From NCBI GenBank assembly GCA_036278935.1, contig DASUKA010000031.1, forward strand, positions 1 through 44,920: DNA of 44,920 bases, given 5' to 3'. The translations under genes were made by a program, and so were the position numbers. Source of the DNA: DASSNR01 sp036278935. Lineage in GTDB: Bacteria > Gemmatimonadota > Gemmatimonadetes > Gemmatimonadales > Gemmatimonadaceae. The notes beneath the pieces were generated by a model. That model worked only from the letters and a program-made list of their open reading frames with translations, made no database searches and was not told where the DNA came from. Position 1 is the first letter of the stretch; the number at the start of each line of letters is the position of its first letter. Positions 26,422-34,785 of the stretch are shown here, piece by piece.

Positions 26422-27316
26422 CCGACTCGCCCTCTACACCACGGTGTATCGCGCGGCCACGCCGTACCTGCGTGAGTGGTACGACTCTGTGGCCGCGCAG
26501 ACGGACCGCGACTTCGATCTCTGGATCGGCGTGGATGGGATGACCTGCGATGCGGTGTGCGTCGCGCTGGGCGCAGCCCCTGCGGCCAGGTGGGTAATCG
26601 GCGAACCGGGCGACTCGCCCGCACGCCTTCGCACGCGCGCGATCCAGCGGATGCTCCCCCACTACGATGCCCTGCTGTTCGTGGACTGCGACGACCTGCT
26701 CGACCCGACGCGCGTGGCCGGGGCGCGGGCCGCGCTCCGGACGAGCGATGTGGCCGCCTGCGCTTTGAAGATTGTCGATGCGTCCGGACGCGATTGCGGA
26801 ATCACCTTCGCCCCTCCCACGGGGCAGGATGCGGCAGCACTGCTCCCGCGCTACAACGTGTTCGGGCTGTCGAACACGGCGTATCGCACCGCGGTGCTCG
26901 CGCGTTGCCTCCCGGTGCCGCGTGATGCGGTGCTGATGGACTGGCTGCTCGCCACGCGCGCCTGGGTCTTGGGCGCCCGGCTCGCCTTCGATCCCATCCC
27001 GCGCATGCGGTACCGGCAGTATGAGGCGAACATCGCGCGCGTGGTGCAGCCCTTCGGGCACGCGCACATCCTGGCCGCCGCCGAGCGCGTGGTAGCCCAC
27101 TACCGCTTGGTGCTCTCGGAGCCCGCGGCACTCCCCGCGACGCACCGGCGTGCGCTGTGCCAGGCGCGCGCGCGCGCCGAGCGGTTTCAGCGCGCCGTGC
27201 AGAGCTCGCGCGCGACGCTCGACCGATACGTGACCGCCCTGAACGCCCTCACACCCGCGTACGTGTGGTGGTGGTGTGTGGCGCATCCGCAGTTGGAGGA
27301 CGTGTGGAGCAACTGA
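26414..27316 (+). CDS. Putative glycosyltransferase (GT-A fold)
   Basis: A 300-residue protein that opens like a GT-A glycosyltransferase: LALYTTVYRAATPYLREWYDSVAAQT, then LFVDCDDLLDPTRV carrying the metal-binding DxD-type motif. NTAYRTAVLARCLPVPRD and MDWLLATRAW resemble the acceptor half of GT2-like enzymes. It lacks membrane helices. It lies between a cytidylyltransferase and a NeuB synthase and overlaps both (8 nt and 13 nt). The family is not standard GT2, and I assign function only at class level. Confidence 0.7.
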   Translation: MSDRLALYTTVYRAATPYLREWYDSVAAQTDRDFDLWIGVDGMTCDAVCVALGAAPAARWVIGEPGDSPARLRTRAIQRMLPHYDALLFVDCDDLLDPTRVAGARAALRTSDVAACALKIVDASGRDCGITFAPPTGQDAAALLPRYNVFGLSNTAYRTAVLARCLPVPRDAVLMDWLLATRAWVLGARLAFDPIPRMRYRQYEANIARVVQPFGHAHILAAAERVVAHYRLVLSEPAALPATHRRALCQARARAERFQRAVQSSRATLDRYVTALNALTPAYVWWWCVAHPQLEDVWSN

Positions 27317-28353
27317 GCATCGCGGGCCGCGCGATCGGGCCCGGAGAATTCCCGTACATCATCGCCGAGATCGGGGCGAACCATAACGGCGACATGGCGC
27401 TGTGCCGGCAGCTCATCGATGCCGCGCAGGCAGCGGGCGCGGATGCGGTGAAGTTCCAATCGTGGTCCAAACGCTCGCTCATCTCCTCGGCGGAGTACGC
27501 GCGCAATACGCGCTACGCGGCGTCGTCCAACGTGCCTACGCTCGAGCAGGCCGTCGAGCGCTACCAACTCTCTGCCGCGCAGCATGAGGAGGTCGCTCGC
27601 TATTGTCGGACGCGGGGGATCACCTTCTTCTCGAGCTGCTTCTCCGCCGAAGAGGTGGAGCTCCTGGAGTCGCTGAACGCGCCGGCGTACAAGGTCGCGT
27701 CGATGGACGTGAACCACCTGCCGCTGCTCGAGATCGTGGCGCGCACTGGCAAGCCCGTGGTGCTCTCGACGGGGATGGCGACGCTCGGGGAAGTGGAGCG
27801 CGCACTCGGCGTGCTGCGACGCGCGGGCGCCGGTCCCATCATGCTGCTGCACTGCGTGTCGATCTACCCGGCATCACCGGAGATCATCAACCTGCGCACG
27901 CTCGATACCTGGCGACGCGCCTTCGATGTGCCGGTGGGCTACAGCGATCACACACTCGGCATCGCGGTCCCGCTGGCCGCCGTGGCACTCGGGGCGTGCG
28001 CCATCGAGAAGCACTTCACCATCGACAAGACGCTGGCGGGATGGGACCACGCCATCTCCGCGGATCCAGCCGAGCTCCAGGCGCTGGTGGAGGGGAGCCG
28101 GGAGGTCTCGCTCGCCCTCGGCACCGCCGCGCGCACGATCAGCGATGCGGAGTTGGAAAAGCGCAAGGCGTTCCGCCGACGGATGGTGGCGAGACGATGC
28201 ATGAAGAAGGGGGACGCGCTCACGGCGGGCGACGTGGAGTTCAAGCGGCCCGGCACCGGTATCCAGCCGGATGAGCTGGCGTACGTGGTCGGCCGTCCCC
28301 TCGCGCGGGACGTGACGGCGGACGAAGAGCTGGAGTGGGCCGACCTGGCGTGA
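27304..28353 (+). CDS. NeuB-type nonulosonic acid synthase (second copy)
   Basis: A 349-residue PEP-dependent synthase of the NeuB/LegI/PseI family. IIAEIGANHNGD, AGADAVKFQSW, FFSSCFSAEEVELL, KVASMDVNHLPLL, LSTGMATLGE and VGYSDHTLG form the barrel. IEKHFTIDK keeps the full EKH motif, and GWDHAISADP follows. The C-terminal SAF domain has FKRPGTGIQPDELAYVVGRPL. It is clearly distinct from the first copy. The GTG start overlaps the previous gene by 13 nt, with GGAGG just upstream. Together with the PseF-like, formyltransferase, nucleotidyltransferase and aminotransferase genes it forms a cassette for a specialised acid. Confidence 0.92.
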   Translation: MEQLSIAGRAIGPGEFPYIIAEIGANHNGDMALCRQLIDAAQAAGADAVKFQSWSKRSLISSAEYARNTRYAASSNVPTLEQAVERYQLSAAQHEEVARYCRTRGITFFSSCFSAEEVELLESLNAPAYKVASMDVNHLPLLEIVARTGKPVVLSTGMATLGEVERALGVLRRAGAGPIMLLHCVSIYPASPEIINLRTLDTWRRAFDVPVGYSDHTLGIAVPLAAVALGACAIEKHFTIDKTLAGWDHAISADPAELQALVEGSREVSLALGTAARTISDAELEKRKAFRRRMVARRCMKKGDALTAGDVEFKRPGTGIQPDELAYVVGRPLARDVTADEELEWADLA

Positions 28354-28374
28354 CGCCATCGGGAGGATGCAATG

Positions 28375-29364
28375 ATGGATCGTTTGCGCGTGGTGTTGTT
28401 CGGTGACGGAGCGTGGGCGGCCAGGAGCCTCGAGCGACTGGTGCGCGAGGGCGTCGACGTTGCCGGCGTGGTGGAGCGCGCGCATCCCTCGGATGCCATG
28501 CTTGGCGACGTGGCGGACGCACTCGGCATCCCGGTGCTCCGGCCGCGCGATGCACATGCGAGCGCATTCGTGCGGGAGATCGCCGGCCTCGCGCCCGATC
28601 TCGCGCTCTCGATCTCGTACAACCAGATCCTGCGTCGCCCGCTGCTCGACGTGCCGCCACTGGGGTTCGTGAACGTTCACGCCGGGATGCTGCCGCGCTA
28701 TCGCGGACGCAACGTGATCAATTGGGCGATCCTGAACGGCGAGCGCGAGATCGGGCTGACGGCGCACCAGGTGGATGACGGAATCGACACCGGGGACATC
28801 CTCGTGCAGCGGTCGCTCCCCATCGGCTGGACCGACACGTACGGCGACGTCCTGGCCCGCGTGATCGACGCCATCCCCGATCTCGTGATGGACACCGTGA
28901 TGCGCATCGCGCGCGGCGCGGCGCGGCCGCGCCCACAGATGGAAGCGGGCACCTACTTCGGCGGGCGCGAGGAAGGGGACGAGTGGCTCGACTGGAGCGA
29001 CACGAGCCGCCATCTGCACAACATGATTCGCGCGATCAGCCGCCCTGGCCCCGGCGCGCGGACGATGCTCGGGCAGCATGAAGTGATCATCTGGCGCGCA
29101 TACTACGACCCGAGCTGGCCGAGCTACCGCGCGACCCCCGGCCAGGTGGTGGGACGACAGACGGACGGCTCTGCCGTGGTGAAGAGCGGGGACTCGACCA
29201 TCGTCGTGCACGAGGTGCAGCAGGAGGACGGCGTCTGCGGCACACCGTGCTGGCGCATCGGCACGAGGCTGGGAGTGAACCTCGCCGCGTCACTGCGTTC
29301 GGTGATGGCGCGCATGAGCGCACTCGAGGTGGAGCGGACGCGTGCCGGGAGCGCCATATCATGA
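28375..29364 (+). CDS. Sugar N-formyltransferase-like protein
   Basis: A 329-residue member of the methionyl-tRNA/sugar formyltransferase family that moves formyl from N10-formyl-tetrahydrofolate to an amine. The catalytic triad is complete: Asn100 and His102 in NVHAGMLPRYRG and Asp138 in DTGDIL. An oligosaccharide-binding C-terminal domain follows. Context argues for a nucleotide-linked or free amino sugar as substrate, not initiator tRNA. It may stand in for the acetyltransferase (LegH/PseH) step and give an N-formyl nonulosonic acid. ATG 28375 is 8 nt from GGAGG; ATG 28372 is 5 nt away. It overlaps the next gene by 4 nt. Confidence 0.85.
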   Translation: MDRLRVVLFGDGAWAARSLERLVREGVDVAGVVERAHPSDAMLGDVADALGIPVLRPRDAHASAFVREIAGLAPDLALSISYNQILRRPLLDVPPLGFVNVHAGMLPRYRGRNVINWAILNGEREIGLTAHQVDDGIDTGDILVQRSLPIGWTDTYGDVLARVIDAIPDLVMDTVMRIARGAARPRPQMEAGTYFGGREEGDEWLDWSDTSRHLHNMIRAISRPGPGARTMLGQHEVIIWRAYYDPSWPSYRATPGQVVGRQTDGSAVVKSGDSTIVVHEVQQEDGVCGTPCWRIGTRLGVNLAASLRSVMARMSALEVERTRAGSAIS

Positions 29365-30434
29365 CTGCCGAGTACGAGGAGCGTCTGGAGCGCGTGATCA
29401 TCACGCCAGAGATCACCATCGCGGATGCGTTGCGGCGTCTGGAGCGGGCGGGCACAGGAGCGTTGGTGGTATGTCGCGACCGCCGCACGTTGTGCGGCCT
29501 GCTCACCGATGGAGACATCCGTCGGGCCATCCTGTCCGGGGTGACGTTCGACCGCCCGTGCCTGAGCATCGCCAAGCTGGATCCCGTCACCGCACCGCCC
29601 GGGATCAGCCAGGCCGAGGCGCTGCATCTCATGAACCACGCGCGGGCGTTCGTCATCGACCAGCTGCCGCTCGTGACCGACGACGGGGAAGTGGTGGGGC
29701 TGTTGCTGCGGAGCGATCTTGCGGTGCCGGAGCACGCCGAGCTCTCGGCGGTGATCATGGCGGGGGGATTCGGCAAGCGTCTGCTGCCGCTCACGGAGCA
29801 CGTGCCCAAGCCGATGCTCCCTGTTGGAGGCCGCCCGCTCCTCGAGCGCACCATCGAGCGACTCCGTGACGCGGGGATCCGGCGCGTGGCCATCACCACG
29901 CACTATCTGGCCGATCACATCGCCAGCCACTTCGGCGACGGGTGCGCGCACGGAGTGGAGCTGGACTATCTCACCGAGCAGTTCCCGCTGGGCACGGCGG
30001 GAGCGTTGCGGCTGCTGCGGACCGTGGATGAGCCGCTGCTGGTGATGAACGGGGATATCCTCACGAGCGTGCGCTTCCCAGCGATGCTGGCGTTCCACCG
30101 ACGGCACGAGGCCATGTTGACCGTTGGTCTGCGGAAGTGCGATCTCGAGATCCCGTATGGTGTGGTGGACTGCGAGGAGGCGGCGATCATCGCCGTGCGC
30201 GAGAAGCCGCGGATGAGTTTCCTGGTGAACGCCGGGGTCTATGTGGTCGAGTCCGCGGCCCAACGATTCATTCCGGCGGGACGCCGGTTCGACATGACGG
30301 ACCTCATCGCCCAGCTGCTCGCCGACGGACAGCGGGTGGTGGGATTCCCGATCGTGGAATACTGGCTCGATATCGGTCAGCACACCGACTACGAGCAGGC
30401 GCAGGCTGATATCACTCTGGCGAGGTTCGACTGA
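29361..30434 (+). CDS. CBS-domain sugar-1-phosphate nucleotidyltransferase, PtmE-like
   Basis: A 357-residue protein with two CBS repeats in residues 1-120 (GLLTDGDIRRAIL, GLLLRSDL) followed by a nucleotidyltransferase domain. The latter opens with AVIMAGGFGKRLLPLT, then KPMLPVGGRPLLE and NGDILT. The same order occurs in PtmE of Campylobacter, which makes GDP-glucosamine for legionaminic acid. CBS repeats probably bind a nucleotide and regulate. The ATGA overlap with the formyltransferase gene implies coupling. Guanylyl versus other NTP use is not readable from sequence. Confidence 0.85.
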   Translation: MTAEYEERLERVIITPEITIADALRRLERAGTGALVVCRDRRTLCGLLTDGDIRRAILSGVTFDRPCLSIAKLDPVTAPPGISQAEALHLMNHARAFVIDQLPLVTDDGEVVGLLLRSDLAVPEHAELSAVIMAGGFGKRLLPLTEHVPKPMLPVGGRPLLERTIERLRDAGIRRVAITTHYLADHIASHFGDGCAHGVELDYLTEQFPLGTAGALRLLRTVDEPLLVMNGDILTSVRFPAMLAFHRRHEAMLTVGLRKCDLEIPYGVVDCEEAAIIAVREKPRMSFLVNAGVYVVESAAQRFIPAGRRFDMTDLIAQLLADGQRVVGFPIVEYWLDIGQHTDYEQAQADITLARFD

Positions 30435-31402
30435 TGCAGGTTCTCATTACCGGCGGTGCCGGATACGTGGGGTCCACACTGGTCCCGCTGCTGCTCGCCG
30501 CGGGATACCGCGTGCGCGTACTGGATGCGCTGCTCCACGGCGGCCAGTCCCTGCTGGGCGTGTGGGCGCACCCGGGCTTCGAGTTCATGAAGGGGGACGT
30601 TCGCGATGCCAGGACGGTGCGCGATGCCCTGGCCAGCGTCGACGCGGTGGTACACCTGGCCGCCATCGTGGGCGACCCGGCGTGCGCGCGGAACCCCGTG
30701 CACGCTCGGGCGGTGAATCTGGATGCGTCGGTGGCATTGCTCACGGCGAGCCGGGAGGCAGGGGTCGCCCGCTTCGTGTTCGCCTCCACGTGCAGCAACT
30801 ACGGCAAGATGAGCGATCCGACGCGCTACGTGGACGAGAGGTCCGCACTGGCCCCCGTGTCGCTCTACGCCGAGACCAAGGTGGCCGTGGAGGAGGCGCT
30901 GCTGGCGTCGGCCGGTGCCGGGGGACTGTGCGCCACTCCGCTTCGCTTCGCCACCGTCTTCGGCGTCTCCCCGCGGATGCGGTTCGATCTCACGGTGAAC
31001 GAGTTCACGATGGAGATGCTCACCAAGTCCCACCTGGTGGTGTTCGGCGAGCAGTTCTGGCGCCCCTACGTCCATGTCGCGGACGCGGCCCGCGCGATCG
31101 CGCTCGTGCTCGAGGCGCCGGCGTCGGCCGTGAATGGTCGCGTGTTCAACGTGGGATCGACCACGCAGAATTACCAGAAGCAGCAACTGGTGGAGCTCAT
31201 CCAGCAGCATGCCCCCGCCGCGGTGGTGGAGTACGTCCATAAGCATGAGGATCCCCGCGACTACCGCGTGTCGTTCGCACGGATCACCGGCGACCTCGGC
31301 TTCGAGATCACGCGCACGGTGGAAGAGGGGATCCGCGAAGTGGCCCGATTGATCGCGGACGGGGTCATTCAGGATTACAGCAACGCGAGGTACCGGAATT
31401 GA
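30434..31402 (+). CDS. NAD-dependent epimerase/dehydratase (extended SDR)
   Basis: A 322-residue extended short-chain dehydrogenase acting on a nucleotide sugar. GGAGYVGS binds NAD, and YAETK carries the catalytic Tyr-x3-Lys. The position where 4,6-dehydratases have TDE reads TCSNYG, so a dehydratase reaction is doubtful; epimerisation or simple oxidation/reduction is more likely. RPYVHVADAARAI and the NVGS motif are standard for the family. It shares one base with the nucleotidyltransferase gene and 4 nt with the aminotransferase, so it works in the same pathway. Its exact reaction is not assigned. Confidence 0.82.
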   Translation: MQVLITGGAGYVGSTLVPLLLAAGYRVRVLDALLHGGQSLLGVWAHPGFEFMKGDVRDARTVRDALASVDAVVHLAAIVGDPACARNPVHARAVNLDASVALLTASREAGVARFVFASTCSNYGKMSDPTRYVDERSALAPVSLYAETKVAVEEALLASAGAGGLCATPLRFATVFGVSPRMRFDLTVNEFTMEMLTKSHLVVFGEQFWRPYVHVADAARAIALVLEAPASAVNGRVFNVGSTTQNYQKQQLVELIQQHAPAAVVEYVHKHEDPRDYRVSFARITGDLGFEITRTVEEGIREVARLIADGVIQDYSNARYRN

Positions 31403-32652
31403 GTCCCGTGGAACAGGTCGATGTCGGCGCCGCGGACACGGTGGCGCTCCCGGACCGCGCGGCCACTGCACCCGGTGCACCCGCGGCCCCGGGATTCGTC
31501 CCCCTGTGCGTTCCGCGGATCCAGGGAAACGAGTGGCGCTACGTGAAGGAGTGTCTCGACACCAACTGGGTGTCGTCCGTGGGCGCGTACGTGGATCGTT
31601 TCGAGCGTGCAGTCGCGGAGCGGGTCGGGGTGGCACATGCCGTGGCCACGGTGAACGGCACCGCGGCACTGCACGTCGCGCTGCACCTCGCCGGCGTGCG
31701 CCCGGGTGATGAGGTGCTCGTCTCCTCGCTCACGTTCATCGCGCCGGCGAATGCCATTCGCTATGTGGGGGCGCACCCCGTGTTCATCGACGCCGAGCCC
31801 GACTTCTGGCAGATGGACGTGGAGCGCGTGCTCCACTTTCTCGGGGCTCGGTGCGCGTGGCGCGATGGCACGCTCTTCAACCGGGGCACCGGTCGGCCGG
31901 TGCGCGCGCTCCTGCCGGTGCACGTGCTCGGCCACCCTGTGCAGATGGACGCCATCCTCGATGCGGCCGGCCGATACGGGCTCGCGGTGATCGAGGATGC
32001 GACGGAGAGCCTGGGGGCAGAATGGCGCGGCCGCCCCGTCGGCCAGCTCGGGGACGTCGCCTGCTTCAGCTTCAACGGCAACAAGCTCATCACCACGGGT
32101 GGCGGCGGGATGCTGGTCACCAACAACGCGGAGCACGCGCGCCGAGCGCGCTACCTCACCACCCAGGCCAAGGATGACCCTATCGAGTACGTGCACGAGG
32201 AGGTGGGCTACAACTACCGTCTCACCAACGTGCTCGCGGCGATTGGCGTCGCGCAGATGGAACAGCTCGATGCGTACATCGCGGCCAAGCGGCGCATTGC
32301 CCGGCGCTACGCCGCCGCGCTCGGCGATGTTCCGGGGCTCACCATCATGCACGAGGCACCGTGGGCCCGCAGCGTATTCTGGATGTACACGATCCTCGTG
32401 GATGCGGCGCGCTTCGGCATGGACTCGCGCACGCTCCTGCGCACGCTGGCGGCACATGGCATCCAGACGCGTCCGCTCTGGCAACCATTGCACCTCAGCC
32501 GCGCCCACCAGAACGGCGAGGCGCTCCGCGCACCGTGCCCGGTGGCGGAGCGGCTCAATCGCGACGCGCTGAGCCTGCCCTGCTCGGTGGGGCTCACGGA
32601 CGACGAGCAGGATCGGGTCATCACGGCGGTCCTCGCTGCGGGGAGCACGTAG
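31399..32652 (+). CDS. legC: LegC-type sugar aminotransferase (DegT/DnrJ family)
   Basis: A 417-residue PLP-dependent aminotransferase that puts an amine at C4 of a 4-keto nucleotide sugar. Lys229 in FSFNGNKLITTGGGGM is the PLP lysine, and this wording matches LegC-type enzymes. Other landmarks are NGTAALHVALHLAGV, DVLVSSLTFIAPANAI-like text and the C-terminal LPCSVGLTDDEQDRVI. The first 30 residues are a disordered Ala/Pro-rich leader. The start is either TTG 31399, with GAGG 8 nt upstream and a TTGA overlap, or GTG 31408. It should precede the acyl transfer step in making a diamino sugar. Confidence 0.88.
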   Translation: MSPVEQVDVGAADTVALPDRAATAPGAPAAPGFVPLCVPRIQGNEWRYVKECLDTNWVSSVGAYVDRFERAVAERVGVAHAVATVNGTAALHVALHLAGVRPGDEVLVSSLTFIAPANAIRYVGAHPVFIDAEPDFWQMDVERVLHFLGARCAWRDGTLFNRGTGRPVRALLPVHVLGHPVQMDAILDAAGRYGLAVIEDATESLGAEWRGRPVGQLGDVACFSFNGNKLITTGGGGMLVTNNAEHARRARYLTTQAKDDPIEYVHEEVGYNYRLTNVLAAIGVAQMEQLDAYIAAKRRIARRYAAALGDVPGLTIMHEAPWARSVFWMYTILVDAARFGMDSRTLLRTLAAHGIQTRPLWQPLHLSRAHQNGEALRAPCPVAERLNRDALSLPCSVGLTDDEQDRVITAVLAAGST

Positions 32653-34785
32653 ATGCCGCCCGCCGCCGCGTTCACGCGGGACCAGCTCACGCAGGCCCTC
32701 CGCGACGTCGGACTCGCTGTCGGCGACGTGGTGTTCGTGCACCTGTCGCTCGACGCCATTGGCATGCCCGATGGATGCAGCACCCCGCAGGAAGCCTACG
32801 AGATGCTGTTCGACGGCCTGCGCGAAGTGGTCGGCGATGAGGGGACGATCCTCGTGCCCACCTACACCTTCTCGTTCTGTGCGCAGGAGGATTTCGATCA
32901 GCAGGAGACGCCCACGCGCGGAGGACCATGGAGTCCGACGACCGGATTCCTCGAGTACGCCCGGCGGCTTCCCGGCGCGGTGCGCTCCGGCGATCCCATC
33001 CACTCGGTGGTGGGGCATGGGCCGCGCGCGATCGAGCTGTTGTCGATGCTTCCACCCACGTGCTTCGGAGTGGACAGCGTACACGATCGGCTGCGGCGCG
33101 CCGGGGGGAAGATCTGCCTCATCGGCCTGGGACTCGAAGAAGCCACCTTCCGCCATCACACCGAGGAGATGGCCGGCGTGCCGTTTCGCTTCAAGAAGCT
33201 CTTTACCGGACAGGTGCGGAATGGGACGGCGCAGTACAAGGAAGGGTGGGTGTATTCCGTGCGTATCCTGGCCGCGGAAGGATTTCCCGATGGCCGCCCG
33301 CTCGAGCAGGCGGCGCGCGAAGCGGGAGTGTGCCGGGCGGCGCGCATGGGCAGCGGGGAAATCCTTGCGGTGGATGCGCCGGCCTATCACGACTTCGTAC
33401 TCCAGGCCCTGGCGAGCGACCCGTGGTACAGCGCCAGAGGTCCGGCCGGCGATCCGGTCGCACTCGAGGCGGCACGCGTGGGGACGCAACATCACGACGT
33501 GACACTCCCTCCAAACGCCTCGATGAGCCAGATGATCGACGCCCTCTGGCGACTCCCGCGGCACATCGTCTCCGATGGCTACGATGCCGCACTCGGTGCG
33601 CTGTCCACGCAGCTTCCGATGACGATTCATGAGTACCCCACCGGCACCGAGTGCTGGAGCTGGATCGTTCCCGAAAAGTGGACGTGCCACGAAGCATGTC
33701 TCGAGACGCTGGACGGCCAGCGGCTCTTCAGCGTCGAGGACCATCCGCTGCACGTCGTGTCCTACTCGCTGCCGTTCGAGGGGGAAGTGTCGCGGGATGA
33801 GCTGATGGCGCATCTGCATGTCCACCCACGGGTGGACGACGCCATTCCCTTCATCTTCAAATACTACGAGCGTGATTGGGGACTGTGCTGCAGCCGCGTG
33901 CTCCGCGACACGCTGACGGCCGAGCGCTATCGAGTGGTGATCCGCACGAGCTTCAGCTACGGCACGCTCAAGGTGGGGCAGGTGGTGGTACCGGGCCAGC
34001 GCGACGAGTGCGTCATTCTCTGCGCGCACCTCTGCCATCCGGCCATGGTGAATGATGATCTGAGCGGCGTGGTGGTGGGGATGGACGTCATGCGCGCCCT
34101 CCGCGCTCGTGGGAATCTGCGGTACACCTATCGTCTGCTCATCGTGCCGGAGACCATCGGGTCCGTCGCATGGCTGAGCCACAACGAGGCGCTGATTCCG
34201 CGCATGAAGGGCGGGCTCTTCCTGGAGATGCTGGGGCTCGACACATCGCACGCACTCCAGCTGTCCTTCACGGGGACGAGCGCCATCGACGGCGCGTTCG
34301 CGCGCGCCCTGATGGCGCGCGACCCGGCGAATTGGGCGACCGGATTTCGCACGCTCATGGGGAACGATGAGCGGCAGTTCAATGCGCCGGGTGTGCGTGT
34401 CCCGATGCTCTCGCTCACGCGCATGCTGCCGCCCTCGCATCCGATGCATCCCTACCGCGAGTATCACTCGAGCCACGACACGCCGGCGATCACGGTGCCG
34501 GCACGACTCGAGGATTCGCGGGAGACGGTACTGCAGATGATCGAGGCGTTCGAACGGACGGTCATTCCGGTCAACCGGTTCCCCGGCGAGCTGTTCTGCT
34601 CGCGATACGGCATCCACGTGGATCCCTACACGAACCCGGAGGGGAGCCGGGCATTCTTCGACATGCTGAGCCTGATCGATGGCACGCGCTCGGTCGACGA
34701 CATCGCGTTCGCCTGCGGGATCTCGACCGATGCCGTGATGCGCACGATCGGCGAGCTGCGGCGGCATGGCGTGGTGGACGCATGA
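32653..34785 (+). CDS. AAC(3)-like acyltransferase / DUF4910 aminopeptidase-like fusion
   Basis: A 710-residue three-part protein. Residues 1-275 match the AAC(3) N-acetyltransferase family: VGDVVFVHLSLDAIG, PTYTFSF, ETPT, and the active-site segment with Asp114 and His117 (DPIHSVVGHGP). Residues 285-640 match DUF4910/DUF2172, an M28-like zinc peptidase fold: His459 and His462 in AHLCHPAMVNDDLSG, Glu in VPETIGSVAWLSHNE, and YHSSHDTPA. Residues 640-710 form a winged helix. All metal ligands appear intact. In Campylobacter, separate proteins of these types lie in the flagellar glycan locus. I infer acyl decoration of the nonulosonic acid, not antibiotic resistance. Confidence 0.82.
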   Translation: MPPAAAFTRDQLTQALRDVGLAVGDVVFVHLSLDAIGMPDGCSTPQEAYEMLFDGLREVVGDEGTILVPTYTFSFCAQEDFDQQETPTRGGPWSPTTGFLEYARRLPGAVRSGDPIHSVVGHGPRAIELLSMLPPTCFGVDSVHDRLRRAGGKICLIGLGLEEATFRHHTEEMAGVPFRFKKLFTGQVRNGTAQYKEGWVYSVRILAAEGFPDGRPLEQAAREAGVCRAARMGSGEILAVDAPAYHDFVLQALASDPWYSARGPAGDPVALEAARVGTQHHDVTLPPNASMSQMIDALWRLPRHIVSDGYDAALGALSTQLPMTIHEYPTGTECWSWIVPEKWTCHEACLETLDGQRLFSVEDHPLHVVSYSLPFEGEVSRDELMAHLHVHPRVDDAIPFIFKYYERDWGLCCSRVLRDTLTAERYRVVIRTSFSYGTLKVGQVVVPGQRDECVILCAHLCHPAMVNDDLSGVVVGMDVMRALRARGNLRYTYRLLIVPETIGSVAWLSHNEALIPRMKGGLFLEMLGLDTSHALQLSFTGTSAIDGAFARALMARDPANWATGFRTLMGNDERQFNAPGVRVPMLSLTRMLPPSHPMHPYREYHSSHDTPAITVPARLEDSRETVLQMIEAFERTVIPVNRFPGELFCSRYGIHVDPYTNPEGSRAFFDMLSLIDGTRSVDDIAFACGISTDAVMRTIGELRRHGVVDA

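Noticed and set aside
28375..29364. Methionyl-tRNA formyltransferase (fmt)
   Set aside because: The catalytic triad fits the superfamily, but the gene is embedded by overlap in a sugar pathway and has no def or rsmB neighbour; sugar N-formylation is the better fit.
32653..33480. Aminoglycoside resistance gene
   Set aside because: The AAC(3)-like domain is fused to DUF4910 and sits in a glycan operon; AAC(3)-like proteins in such loci are linked to sugar modification, so resistance is not supported.
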